A DNA stretch of 64,000 nt from Georgenia sp. TF02-10 (lineage in GTDB: Bacteria; Actinomycetota; Actinomycetes; Actinomycetales; Actinomycetaceae): the NCBI RefSeq assembly GCF_022759505.1, contig NZ_CP094289.1, positions 248,001 to 312,000 of the forward strand. Direction: 5' to 3'. Under the pieces are notes generated by a model. It saw only the letters and a list, made by a program, of their open reading frames with translations. It did no database searches and had not been told where the DNA came from. Position 1 is the stretch's first letter; each line of letters starts with the position of its first letter. Shown here piece by piece: positions 1 through 7,953 of this stretch. The translations under genes were made by a program, and so were the position numbers.

Positions 1-888
1 GACCGACCCGGTGGGACTGACCGTGCCGTCGGTGTCGAGCAGACCGGCAAGCAGCGCCCGACGTTGATCGACGCTCGCACGCAGGTACTGCATCGGGATG
101 TGCTTCGAACCCAGGACACCGATCGTGCGCAACCTGGCACGCACACTCCCACGGGCTCGCCAACAGCTCATGCAGAGACGCCCCGCAGCGGGCGCCGCGC
201 AGTAGACACACGCTCGCGACATGCCCTTCGGCGACCGGTTTGGAACGGTTGCGCCGTGGGCGGCGCCATCTGGCGAGGCAAGCGCTAGGGACGCGACGCC
301 AGCAGGAGAGGGAACCCTCAGGCGCCCTGTGAGTGGCTGAGCGATGGAATAGCTCAACCGAGCCCCCGCCCGGACCGCGTACCCCGCCGCCCTGACGTTC
401 GTGGCGATCTCGGGGTCACCGGTCGTAAATCGCGCTTCCGCGCTGCTTCCGTCGCCCAGCCATACACCAAGAACGTACGGATCAACCAGGAGCTCTGCCT
501 CCGGCAGCTCGAGCGGCTTCGCGTTCACGACGGAGTGGTTCAGTCGCATGTCAGCAGTCGAGCACCTCAGCGTCTCGGCGATCGCCCGCGTCGTCCGAAC
601 CTCGGGGAAGGTCTGCTGATGTCGGGAGCGGTTGTACTGCGCCGCTGCAGCCTGCGCGGACCTGCGTGACGCACGGCTTTCGGTCAGCCACAGGTGCTCG
701 GCGTCGGCGACGACCGTGGTGCCATCGTCGAAGGTGATCTCGTAGCAGGGCCGGTCGACCATGACCTCGGTAGCGGCCACGACCTTCGTGGGCGTGCCGT
801 CGCCGGCGAGCAGCTCGTCGCCCACCCGGACCTCGCCCATGGTGGTCCACCCCGTCGGGGTGGGCAGCGGGGTGTCCAGCGCGAGCGC
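1..888 (-). other. Intein with LAGLIDADG homing endonuclease inside the DnaB P-loop (class 3-like, partial)
   Basis: The intein begins directly after Gly-Lys of Walker A (Lys codon 889-891) with ALALDTPLPTPTGW, the typical block A of actinobacterial DnaB inteins but with Ala as residue 1. Block B reads VVADAEHLW, with Trp after the His. Two endonuclease motifs are visible, LGVWLGDGSS and LAGLLDTDGT, each with its acidic residue. Between them is a CVYC...CMSC cluster that looks like a small zinc-binding insertion. About 296 intein codons are seen; the C-terminal splicing blocks F and G are off the edge. Ala1 plus the block B Trp fits the class 3 splicing type described for DnaB inteins, which uses a block F Cys that cannot be checked here. 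Codon use in the endonuclease part looks less GC-rich than in the extein. Confidence 0.9.
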
Positions 889-1575
889 CTTCCCGATGGC
901 CGGCCGGGCCGCGATGATGATCATCTGCCCGCCGTGCAGGCCGTTGGTCAGCGCGTCCAGGTCGGCGAACCCGGTCGGGACGCCGACCATGCCCTCCCCC
1001 CGGTCCGCGGCGTGCTCGATCTCCTCCATCGTCAGGTTGATGGTGTCCCGCAGCGGCACGTAGTCCTCGCTGGTGCGCCGCTCGGTGACCGCGTAGACCT
1101 CGGCCTGGGCGGAGTTGACCAGGTCCTCGACGTCGCCGCCGTCGGTGGCGTAGCCGAGCTGGACGATCCGGGTGCCGGCCTCCACCAGCCGGCGCAGCAC
1201 GGCCTGCTCGCGGACGATCCGGGCGTAGTAGCCGGCGTTGGCTGCCGTCGGCACCGAGGAGATCAGCGTGTGCAGGTACGGGGCGCCGCCGACCCGGCCG
1301 AGCTCCCCGCGCTTGGTCAGCTCCGCCGCCACGGTGACGGCGTCGGCCGGCTCCCCCCGGCCGTAGAGGTCGATGACCGCCTCGTAGATGAGCTCGTGCG
1401 CCGGGCGGTAGAAGTCGTTGCCGCGGATCTCCTCGACGACGTCGGCGATGGCGTCCTTGGACAGCAGCATGCCGCCCAGCACGCTCTGCTCGGCGGCCAC
1501 GTCCTGCGGCGGGGTGCGGTCGAAGGACTCCCGGAGGTCGAAGGTCCGGGACCCGATCTGCTCGTCGACCGTCAC
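1..1575 (-). CDS. dnaB: Replicative DNA helicase DnaB, 5' part, interrupted by an intein (runs off the window)
   Basis: DnaB is the hexameric helicase that unwinds DNA at the replication fork. The GTG start at 1575 is preceded by AAGGAG about 6 bases upstream. Residues 1-229 are the N-terminal and linker domains (for example PPQDVAAEQSVLGGMLLS near the start) and lead into the P-loop ARPAIGK ending at Lys229. From residue 230 the frame continues into an intein instead of the expected Ser/Thr. The frame stays open to base 1, so 525 codons are visible and the ATPase domain lies outside the window. The gene is 3' to the rpsF-ssb-rpsR-rplI operon on the same strand, as in mycobacteria, but here a MATE gene and an ASST-like gene lie between. 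The extein identification is secure. Confidence 0.93.
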   Translation of the reverse strand, partial: MTVDEQIGSRTFDLRESFDRTPPQDVAAEQSVLGGMLLSKDAIADVVEEIRGNDFYRPAHELIYEAVIDLYGRGEPADAVTVAAELTKRGELGRVGGAPYLHTLISSVPTAANAGYYARIVREQAVLRRLVEAGTRIVQLGYATDGGDVEDLVNSAQAEVYAVTERRTSEDYVPLRDTINLTMEEIEHAADRGEGMVGVPTGFADLDALTNGLHGGQMIIIAARPAIGKALALDTPLPTPTGWTTMGEVRVGDELLAGDGTPTKVVAATEVMVDRPCYEITFDDGTTVVADAEHLWLTESRASRRSAQAAAAQYNRSRHQQTFPEVRTTRAIAETLRCSTADMRLNHSVVNAKPLELPEAELLVDPYVLGVWLGDGSSAEARFTTGDPEIATNVRAAGYAVRAGARLSYSIAQPLTGRLRVPSPAGVASLALASPDGAAHGATVPNRSPKGMSRACVYCAAPAAGRLCMSCWRARGSVRARLRTIGVLGSKHIPMQYLRASVDQRRALLAGLLDTDGTVSPTGSV

Positions 1576-1807
1576 TGAGCACTCCTTCTGCCGCGTCTAC
1601 GGCCAGTCCTACCGCCCGCCACCCACATCGCCGGCGGACCCGCCGGTCGTGCGACCAGCTCGGCTGTCCGGCGAGGCAGTCGGCCCGGCCGGTCCGGGCG
1701 AGGTCGTCCGCCCCGCCGGTCGTCCGGCCAGATCGTCCGCCCGCGCGACCGTACGCCGGCGCGCTCCTCCCCAGCGAACCCGGGGTGTGCACGGGGGCGA
1801 CCTATCC

Positions 1808-1936
1808 TGTGGACCGCGTGGGGACGGCGGACCAGCGGTTGTGCACAGCCGGTGGACAACCGTGTGGAGAACAGCGGTGGGATTCGCGCTCCGGGGCCGC
1901 AGCGCGTCCCCAGCCGGTTGCACAGGGTGTGGACAG
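1808..1936. promoter_or_regulatory. Cluster of DnaA-box-like sequences upstream of the MATE gene
   Basis: Four 9-mers differ by one base from TTGTCCACA or its complement TGTGGACAA: 1839-1847 TTGTGCACA, 1851-1859 GGTGGACAA, 1863-1871 TGTGGAGAA and 1928-1936 TGTGGACAG. A fifth at 1808-1816 has two mismatches. They fall within 130 bp of the dnaB/MATE divergent intergenic region. DnaA binding is inferred, not shown. Confidence 0.5.
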
Positions 1937-1954
1937 AAAGAGGGACCGATATCA

Positions 1955-3535
1955 GTGGACGACACTCCCGAGTCCGTCCGTGACCCTAGAGCGGTACCTG
2001 AGGCAGAGGCCGGCGGCGCGGTTCCCCCGGGAGGTGCCACGGCTCCGGGAGGGGGCAGCACGGTCCCCGGGGCGGGCGGCGCGGTGCCCGCAGGAGGGGC
2101 CGTGCCCGAGGTGGGCAGCACGGTCCCCGAGGTGGGCGGCACGGTCCCCGAGGTGCGCGGCACGATCCCGGGCCCCGGAGCGCCGGCCCCCAGCCCCACG
2201 GCGGCGGCCCCCACCGGCCGCGACCTCGACCGGCAGATCCTCGCCCTCGCGGTCCCCGCGCTCGGCGCGCTGGTGGCGGAGCCGCTGTTCGTGCTGGTGG
2301 ACTCGGCGATGGTCGGCCGGCTGGGCACCGGGGAGCTGGCGGGCCTGTCGCTGAGCTCGACCCTGCTCACCACCGTCGTCGGCGTGTTCGTCTTCCTGGC
2401 CTACGCCACGACGGCGGCCACCTCCCGGCGGATCGGGGCCGGGGACCGGGTGGGCGCGGTGGCGGCCGGGGTGGACGGCATGTGGCTGGCGCTGGTCCTC
2501 GGCCTGGTGTCCGCCGCGGTCGCCGTCGTCGCGGCGCCGTGGGTGGTCGCGGCGATGGGCGCCCCGCCGGCGGTGGCCCCGCACGCCGTCGCCTACCTGC
2601 GCTTCTCCGCCCCCGGGCTGGTCGGCATGCTGCTCGTGCTCGCCGCCACCGGCACCCTGCGCGGGCTGCTCGACACCCGCACGCCGTTCGTGGTGGCGGC
2701 CTGCGGGGCGGTGGCCAACGTCGGCCTGAACGCGCTGTTCATCTACGGCATCGGGCTGGGCGTGGCCGGCTCCGGCCTGGGCACCGCCGTCGCGCAGACC
2801 GCCATGGCCGCGGCGCTGGTGACGGTGGTCGTGCGCGGCGCCCGCGCCGCCGGGGTGGGGCTGCGGCCGCGCGGCGCGGGCATCTGGTCCGCCGCGCTGG
2901 CCGGCCTGCCGCTGCTGGTGCGCACCCTCACCCTGCGGGCGGCGATCCTGCTGACGGTCGCCGTCGCGACGGCGCTGGGCGCGGTCACGCTGGCCGCCTA
3001 CCAGGTGGTCAACGCCATGTGGGGGCTGGCGGCGTTCGGCCTGGACTCCCTGGCGATCGCCGCCCAGGCGCTGGTCGGGCAGGGGCTCGGCCGCGGCGAC
3101 CCCGCCCTGGTGCGGCGCGTGCTGTCCCGGACGCTGCGCTGGGGCACGGTGGGCGGGGCCGTCCTCGGGCTGGTCTTCGCCGCGGCCGGGTGGTGGCTGG
3201 CCCCGCTGTTCACCGGCGACCCCGAGGTCCGCCTTGCGGTCGCCGTCGGGCTGGTGGTGGCCGGGGCGTGCCTGCCGATCGCCGGCTGGGTGTACGTGCT
3301 CGACGGCGTCCTGATCGGTGCCGGCGACGGGCGGTACCTGGCCTGGGCCGGGGTCGCGACCGTCGTCGTCTACGCCCCGCTCGCCGCCGCGGTGTGGGCC
3401 TGGGCGCCCGGCGGGGCGGCCGGGCTGGCCTGGCTGTGGGCGGCCTTCGGCGGGGCGTTCATGCTGGCGCGGGCGGCGACCACCGGGCTGCGGGCGCGCG
3501 GCACGTCGTGGATGGTGCTGGGCGCCGAGCGCTGA
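1955..3535 (+). CDS. MATE family multidrug/metabolite exporter
   Basis: MATE proteins export cationic drugs and metabolites in exchange for Na+ or H+ across the plasma membrane. The chosen GTG start at 1955 gives 526 residues and has a GAGGG element about 10 bases upstream; earlier in-frame starts overlap the DnaA-box cluster and dnaB. Residues 1-85 are a disordered Pro/Gly/Val tail with repeats of the GGTVPEV type. Residues 90-520 are about 12 hydrophobic segments, starting with ILALAVPALGALVAEPLFVL and containing VDSAMVGRLG, a typical first-repeat MATE motif. The second half repeats the pattern around YQVVNAMWGLAAFGLDSLAI. It is divergent from dnaB. Substrate cannot be told. The start could lie slightly further in, since the repeat tail is poorly constrained. 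Confidence 0.85.
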   Translation: MDDTPESVRDPRAVPEAEAGGAVPPGGATAPGGGSTVPGAGGAVPAGGAVPEVGSTVPEVGGTVPEVRGTIPGPGAPAPSPTAAAPTGRDLDRQILALAVPALGALVAEPLFVLVDSAMVGRLGTGELAGLSLSSTLLTTVVGVFVFLAYATTAATSRRIGAGDRVGAVAAGVDGMWLALVLGLVSAAVAVVAAPWVVAAMGAPPAVAPHAVAYLRFSAPGLVGMLLVLAATGTLRGLLDTRTPFVVAACGAVANVGLNALFIYGIGLGVAGSGLGTAVAQTAMAAALVTVVVRGARAAGVGLRPRGAGIWSAALAGLPLLVRTLTLRAAILLTVAVATALGAVTLAAYQVVNAMWGLAAFGLDSLAIAAQALVGQGLGRGDPALVRRVLSRTLRWGTVGGAVLGLVFAAAGWWLAPLFTGDPEVRLAVAVGLVVAGACLPIAGWVYVLDGVLIGAGDGRYLAWAGVATVVVYAPLAAAVWAWAPGGAAGLAWLWAAFGGAFMLARAATTGLRARGTSWMVLGAER

Positions 3536-3638
3536 GCGGGGCAGGTGCCGAGCGCCGCGCTGAGCAGGCAGGGCCGCCCGGACCGGGCACGCCGCCACCG
3601 CCGCGCAGCCGCCCGGCCCGATGGGCGAGGATGCACCC

Positions 3639-5492
3639 ATGCGCATCACCCGGCCGGTCGCCGTCGTCGCGGCGGGGCTCGCCCTGCTCGGCGGGGCGGG
3701 CCTCGGCGTCGCCCAGCTCGTCCGTACCGACCCGCCGGAGCCGACGATCGCGGCGGTCGACGCCTCCGCCGGCGACGTCTCCGCCTTCCCCGTGCCCGGC
3801 ACCGCGACGGTCCACCCGCGGTCCCAGCTGAGCTTCCGGGGGGTCGCCGCGGCGGACCTGGGCGAGGTCGCCGTCGTCGGGTCGGAGAGCGGGGAGCACA
3901 GCGGCAGCCGGCTGCCGCACTCCGACGGCGCGGGGGTCAGCTTCGTGCCCGACGAGCCGTTCGCCGAGGGCGAGGAGGTGAGGGTGACGACGGCGCAGGA
4001 CGTTCGGGGCGCCGAGGACGGGGACTACACCGTGCGGGTCGCCGTGCTCGGAGACCGGCCGCGGCTGCCGGTCCCGCCGGTGCAGGAGGTCGGGGAGCCG
4101 CCGGCCGACGGCGAGGAGACGCTCGCCGTCGAGCACGTCCGGCAGTACGCCTCGGCCCCCGGGATCAACCCGCCGGTGGTCGACGTCACCGGGCCCAAGG
4201 CGGGCACCGCCCCCGCCGGGGAGGCGAACCAGGCGACCCCCGGCCTGACCGCGCTCGGCGTGAAGAACGGCTACGGGCAGAAGGGGCCGATGCTGGTCGA
4301 CGACGCCGGCGAGCCGGTCTGGTTCCGCCCGCTGACCGGGGTCGACGCCCGCGACGTCACGGTGCAGACGCTCGCCGGCGCCCCGGTCCTGACCTGGTGG
4401 GAGGGCCGCAACGCGACCGGGTACGGCTACGGCGAGGCCGTCGTCGTCGACACCGCCTACGAGGAGGTCGCCCGCGTCCGGATGGTCGGCTACGACGCCG
4501 ACCCGCACGAGGCGCTGCTCACCGCGGACGGCACGATGCTCCTGCTGGCCTACGAGCCGGTGCGGATGGACCTCTCCCGGGCCGGCGGGCCGACGTCCGG
4601 GCAGGTCATCGACAACATCGTCCAGGAGATCGACCTCGAGACCGGCGCCGTGCTCTTCGAGTGGCACAGCGTCGGCGCCGTCGGCCTGGCGGAGTCCTAC
4701 CTGCCGGCCGACGACGGCCCGCGGTTCGACTACTTCCACCTCAACTCGATAGCCGTCGACGACGACAGCAGCCTGCTGCTCTCCGCCCGGCACACCTGCG
4801 CCGTCTACGACATCGACCGGGTCACCGGGTCCGTCCACTGGCGCCTGGGCGGCCGGGAGAGCGACTTCGCCCTGGGCGAGGGGGCGGGCTTCCTCAAGCA
4901 GCACGACGCCCGCCGGGGGGCGGACGGGTCGATCACCCTCTTCGACAACGGCGGCACGTGCGGGCCGACCACCCGGGAGTCCTCCCGCGGGCTGGTCCTG
5001 GACGTCGACGAGTCGGCCATGACGGCCGAGCTCGTCCGCGAGTACCCCCACCCCGAGGGGCTCTTCGCCGAGAGCCAGGGCAGCTTCCAGCAGCTGCCCG
5101 ACGGCGACGTGCTGCTGGGCTGGGGCAGCCTGCCCCGGTTCACCCTGATGTCCGGCGACGGCGCCGTGCGGCTCGACGGCGCGGTGCCCAAGGACCTGCA
5201 GGTCACCTCCTACCGGGCCCGCCGGGTGGAGTGGACCGGCCGGCCGCGCACGGACCCGGCGGCCGTGGTCGCCGACGGGGCGGTGGCGGTCAGCTGGAAC
5301 GGGGCGACCGAGGTCGCGGCCTGGCGGGTCCGCGACGCCAGCGGGACCGAGGTGGCCGCCGGCCCGCGGGAGGGGTTCGAGACGCGCCTCCCGCTGCCCG
5401 CGGGGACGGGGCCGGATGGGCTGGCGGTCGAGGCGCTCGACGACTCCGGGGCGGTGCTCGGCCGGGCGGCGGTGGGGGCGGCCGACGACTGA
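3639..5492 (+). CDS. Arylsulfotransferase (ASST) family-like protein, membrane-anchored or exported
   Basis: The 617-residue product starts at ATG 3639 (GAGGA 7-10 bases upstream; an ATG 18 bases earlier is less well placed). Residues 5-25 form a hydrophobic signal or anchor. A Thr/Pro-rich stretch with an Ig-like look follows to about 180. The remainder resembles the ASST beta-propeller family: PMLVDDAGEPVWFRPL, YDADPHEALLTADGTMLLL, IVQEIDLETGAVLFEWHS, FDYFHLNSIAVDDDSSLLLS and RVTGSVHWRLGG. True ASST enzymes transfer sulfate between phenols, but many actinobacterial relatives have no demonstrated activity, so function is open. It follows the MATE gene by about 100 bp on the same strand and may be co-transcribed. 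Its neighbours do not suggest a pathway. Confidence 0.72.
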   Translation: MRITRPVAVVAAGLALLGGAGLGVAQLVRTDPPEPTIAAVDASAGDVSAFPVPGTATVHPRSQLSFRGVAAADLGEVAVVGSESGEHSGSRLPHSDGAGVSFVPDEPFAEGEEVRVTTAQDVRGAEDGDYTVRVAVLGDRPRLPVPPVQEVGEPPADGEETLAVEHVRQYASAPGINPPVVDVTGPKAGTAPAGEANQATPGLTALGVKNGYGQKGPMLVDDAGEPVWFRPLTGVDARDVTVQTLAGAPVLTWWEGRNATGYGYGEAVVVDTAYEEVARVRMVGYDADPHEALLTADGTMLLLAYEPVRMDLSRAGGPTSGQVIDNIVQEIDLETGAVLFEWHSVGAVGLAESYLPADDGPRFDYFHLNSIAVDDDSSLLLSARHTCAVYDIDRVTGSVHWRLGGRESDFALGEGAGFLKQHDARRGADGSITLFDNGGTCGPTTRESSRGLVLDVDESAMTAELVREYPHPEGLFAESQGSFQQLPDGDVLLGWGSLPRFTLMSGDGAVRLDGAVPKDLQVTSYRARRVEWTGRPRTDPAAVVADGAVAVSWNGATEVAAWRVRDASGTEVAAGPREGFETRLPLPAGTGPDGLAVEALDDSGAVLGRAAVGAADD

Positions 5493-5590
5493 GGCCCGGC
5501 CGCGCGCAGGCCGGGGCGACCGGCGGTTGACGGCGCGGTCTCCGGATGTGCCGGGGCGACGACCGCCGTGCGGCCGGCGACCAGCGGCGC

Positions 5591-5690
5591 TGATCTCTGG
5601 CGATCAGGTGGGATGAAGCGGCCGCAGGGCCCGGCGACCGTCGGCTCTGATCTCTACCGGTCGACTGGGTCAAGCGGCCGCGGGGCCAAC
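5591..5690. repeat. Two imperfect direct repeats of about 45 bp
   Basis: The sequence TGATCTCT...GGGATGAAGCGGCCGC at 5591 recurs at 5648 as TGATCTCT...GGGTCAAGCGGCCGC, offset about 57 bp. No ORF is convincing here. It sits in the 420-bp gap between the convergent ASST-like gene and rplI. Confidence 0.6.
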
Positions 5691-5696
5691 AGCCGA

Positions 5697-5722
5697 GGCC
5701 CGGCCCCGTGTGGGGCCGGGCC
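5697..5722. terminator. Stem-loop, probable bidirectional terminator
   Basis: Perfect 11-bp arms GGCCCGGCCCC and GGGGCCGGGCC enclose a GTGT loop. It lies between two convergent transcription units: 205 bp after the plus-strand ASST-like gene and 194 bp after the minus-strand rplI stop. There is no U-tract, which is common for actinobacterial terminators. Confidence 0.55.
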
Positions 5723-5763
5723 ATGGGTTAGCGACGACGGCGGGACCGTGCGGGCAGCACCGC

Positions 5764-5915
5764 CGGGCAGACCCGGCCGGGCGCCGTCGGCCCGCAGGAC
5801 GCGACAGCACCACCGGGCCGGGCGCCGTCGGCCCGCAGGACGACAGCACGACCGGGCCGGGCGCCGTCGGCCCGAAGGACGACAGCACCACCCGCCCGGG
5901 CGCCGTCGGCCGGGG
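5764..5915. repeat. 39-bp tandem repeat, about four copies
   Basis: GACAGCAC recurs at 5803, 5842 and 5881, a strict 39-bp period. Each unit holds GGGCGCCGTCGGCC. A more diverged unit precedes at about 5764. The array abuts the rplI stop codon. Confidence 0.85.
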
Positions 5916-6368
5916 TCAGCCGGCCGGGACGACCTCGACATCGACGGTGGCCTGGACGTCCTGGTGCAGCCGCACGAGGATCCGGTGCTGGCCGAGGGAC
6001 CGGATCGGGGTGGGGACCTCGATCCGGCGGCGGTCGAGCTCGGGCCCGCCGGCGGCCTTCACCGCCTCCGCGATGTCCGTGGCCGTGACGGCGCCGAACA
6101 GGCGGCCGTTGTCGCCGGCGCGCGCGGCGACGGTGACCGGGGCGGCCTGCAGCCGGTCGCGCAGGTCACGGGCCTCCTCCACGGTGTGGATCGCGCGGGC
6201 CTTGCGGGCCGCGGTGATCTGGTCGACCTGCTTCTGGCCGCCCTTGGTCCACCGGGTGGCCAGGCCGCGGGGGACGAGGTAGTTCCGGGCGTACCCGTCC
6301 TTGACCTCGACCACGTCGCCTGGGGTGCCGAGGTTGGAGACCTCGTGGGTCAGGATCAGCTTTGCCAT
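5916..6368 (-). CDS. rplI: 50S ribosomal protein L9
   Basis: L9 binds 23S rRNA and helps keep the reading frame. The 150-residue product has the full family length: the N-terminal domain [20 protein letters not shown] with the signature [14 protein letters not shown], a connecting helix and a C-terminal domain ending VDVEVVPAG. It is the last gene of rpsF-ssb-rpsR-rplI and starts 14 bp after rpsR. The start follows an AGGAG-type site (GGCAGGAGACACAG before ATG). Transcription probably ends at the hairpin near 5.7 kb. Confidence 0.97.
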   Translation of the reverse strand: MAKLILTHEVSNLGTPGDVVEVKDGYARNYLVPRGLATRWTKGGQKQVDQITAARKARAIHTVEEARDLRDRLQAAPVTVAARAGDNGRLFGAVTATDIAEAVKAAGGPELDRRRIEVPTPIRSLGQHRILVRLHQDVQATVDVEVVPAG

Positions 6369-6382
6369 CTGTGTCTCCTGCC

Positions 6383-6619
6383 TCAGCGAGCCGAGCTCGA
6401 GTAGGGCAGCAGCGCCATCTCGCGGGCATTCTTGACGGCCTTGGCGATGCGGCGCTGCTCCTGGACGGACACCCCGGTGACCCGGCGGGCCCGGATCTTC
6501 CCGCGGTCGGAGACGAACTTCCGCAGCAGGGCGGTGTCCTTGTAGTCGATGTTGTCGATCTTCCCCGACTTCAGCGGGTTCGCCTTCTTCTTGGGCTTGC
6601 GAAGGACTGGCTTCGCCAT
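6383..6619 (-). CDS. rpsR: 30S ribosomal protein S18
   Basis: S18 pairs with S6 on the 30S platform. The ATG at 6619 follows GAGGAGCACCACC and gives 78 residues, normal for the family. The N-terminus is basic ([16 protein letters not shown]) and is followed by the S18 signature [20 protein letters not shown] longer in-frame reading is possible but runs into the ssb gap as low-complexity sequence without an RBS. It is the third gene of the operon and is likely co-regulated with S6. The Cys residues of zinc-binding S18 paralogues are absent, so this is the zinc-independent type. Confidence 0.96.
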   Translation of the reverse strand: MAKPVLRKPKKKANPLKSGKIDNIDYKDTALLRKFVSDRGKIRARRVTGVSVQEQRRIAKAVKNAREMALLPYSSSAR

Positions 6620-6710
6620 GGTGGTGCTCCTCGATGATCCGTGCGCGGCCGGGCCGCGCGAGTCGAAAGTTGGTGCGCGGCCGCCGGGGCGCCGCGCGAG
6701 CGTTCTGTGC

Positions 6711-7271
6711 CTAGAACGGGGGCTCGTCGTTGAACGCGCTCGAGCCGCCGGTGGGGCTCTGCGCCCAGGGGTCGTCGGCCTGGCCGCCGCCGGGGGCGTT
6801 GTACCCGCCGCCCTGCTGGCCGCCGTAGCCGCCGCCCTGGTTGCCGAAGCCGCCCTGGTTGCCGCCCTGGCCGCCGCCGTACCCGCCACCGCCTCCGCCG
6901 CCGCCGCGCTGGGCGCGGGTGACCTTGGCGGTGGCGTACCGGAGGGACGGACCGACCTCGTCGACCTGCATCTCCACCACCGTGCGCTTCTCGCCCTCGC
7001 GCGTCTCGAAGGACCGCTGCTGCAGCCGGCCCTGGACGATGACGCGGGTGCCCTTGGTCAGCGACTCCGCGAGGTTCTCCGCGGCCTCCCGCCAGACCGA
7101 GCAGCGCATGAACAGGGTCTCCCCGTCCTTCCACTCGCTGGCCTGCCGGTCGAAGGTCCGCGGCGTGGACGCCACGGTGAAGCTGGCCACGGCCGACCCG
7201 GAGGCGGTGAAGCGTAACTCGGGGTCCGCCGTCAGGTTCCCGACGACGGTGATGACGGTCTCGCCTGCCAT
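6711..7271 (-). CDS. ssb: Single-stranded DNA-binding protein
   Basis: SSB coats single-stranded DNA during replication and repair. Residues 1-115 form an OB fold ([40 protein letters not shown]). Residues 120-165 are a Gly/Gln/Asn-rich flexible linker ([16 protein letters not shown]). The C-terminus is an acidic tip ending DEPPF, close to the usual DDDIPF partner-binding peptide. The length of 186 residues is normal for actinobacterial SSB. It lies between rpsF and rpsR. Its operon promoter region carries a perfect DnaA box (7748-7756). Confidence 0.97.
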   Translation of the reverse strand: MAGETVITVVGNLTADPELRFTASGSAVASFTVASTPRTFDRQASEWKDGETLFMRCSVWREAAENLAESLTKGTRVIVQGRLQQRSFETREGEKRTVVEMQVDEVGPSLRYATAKVTRAQRGGGGGGGGYGGGQGGNQGGFGNQGGGYGGQQGGGYNAPGGGQADDPWAQSPTGGSSAFNDEPPF

Positions 7272-7308
7272 GTCCTTGCTCCTGCGGGTAGGTGGGGCCG
7301 GGCGCGCC

Positions 7309-7599
7309 TCAGTGGGCGTCCGGGCGGATGAGCTTGGTGCGCAGGACGGCCTCGTTCAGGCCGAGCTGGCGGTCGAGCTCCTGGGCGAGCTCGGGCGTGG
7401 TCGACATGTCGACCACGGCGTAGATGCCCTCGGAACGCTTGTCGATGTCGTAGGCGAGCCGGCGCTTGCCCCAGATGTCGACGTTGTCGACGGTCCCGCC
7501 GCCGGTCTTGACGACCGTGAGCAGCTTGTCGAGCGACGGGGCGACCGTCCGCTCGTCGACCTCGGGGTCGAGGATGATCATCAGCTCGTAGTGACGCAC
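7309..7599 (-). CDS. rpsF: 30S ribosomal protein S6
   Basis: S6 is the 30S partner of S18. The GTG start at 7599 follows a strong GAGGAGGT site and gives 96 residues with the typical beginning [18 protein letters not shown] and the later segment [25 protein letters not shown]. The acidic C-terminal tail of E. coli S6 is absent, as in other actinobacteria. It is the first gene of the operon, with a leader of roughly 110 nt that contains a short hairpin. Confidence 0.97.
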   Translation of the reverse strand: MRHYELMIILDPEVDERTVAPSLDKLLTVVKTGGGTVDNVDIWGKRRLAYDIDKRSEGIYAVVDMSTTPELAQELDRQLGLNEAVLRTKLIRPDAH

Positions 7600-7628
7600 G
7601 CGGTACCCACCTCCTCTGGACTCAGGCG

Positions 7629-7647
7629 GTCACGGTCCTTCCGTGAC
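7629..7647 (-). promoter_or_regulatory. Hairpin in the rpsF 5' leader
   Basis: Perfect 7-bp arms GTCACGG and CCGTGAC with a 5-nt loop lie 30-48 nt upstream of the rpsF start codon. In several bacteria the S6:S18 complex binds a structured motif in its own mRNA at this place. That this hairpin is such a site is an inference. Confidence 0.4.
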
Positions 7648-7715
7648 AGGAGGGTCATGCGTTGTCGGCCGGTCGTGCGCGGGTGCGCGGAGGACCTGGG
7701 CCAGCGGACCACCCT

Positions 7716-7756
7716 ACCGTAACGACGCCGTCGGCCGGTCCGTGGGGTTGTCCACA
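7716..7756 (-). promoter_or_regulatory. Probable rpsF-ssb-rpsR-rplI promoter with a perfect DnaA box
   Basis: On the minus strand TACGGT (7721-7716) is a good -10 hexamer. A closely similar TACCGT precedes rpmH. A perfect TTGTCCACA at 7748-7756 lies just upstream of where the -35 element should be. The remainder of the 7600-7953 gap holds only degenerate repeats of a GGGGTGC type and no gene. Confidence 0.5.
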
Positions 7757-7953
7757 GGTGCCGGCGAGGGTGCCACGGGTGCCGCTGGGGGTGCCTCAGG
7801 TGCCGCCGGGGGTGCGTCAGGCCGCTGGGCGTGCATCAGGTGCCCGGCCGGCCGCCGTCGCGCCAGGTTGGGGCGCCGGGGCGGGCTGCCGCCACGGGCG
7901 AGCTGGCGCCCCGGCGACGCCGAGGGGCTGGCCAGGTCTCCCCGCTGCCCGCG

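Noticed and set aside
551..1792. Long alternative frame across the dnaB N-terminus
   Set aside because: It is Arg/Gly/Ala-rich with no motif, while the neighbouring frame encodes clear DnaB sequence.
6620..6889. N-terminally extended reading of rpsR
   Set aside because: The extra 90 residues are antisense-like low complexity overlapping ssb; ATG 6619 has a clear RBS and gives normal S18 length.
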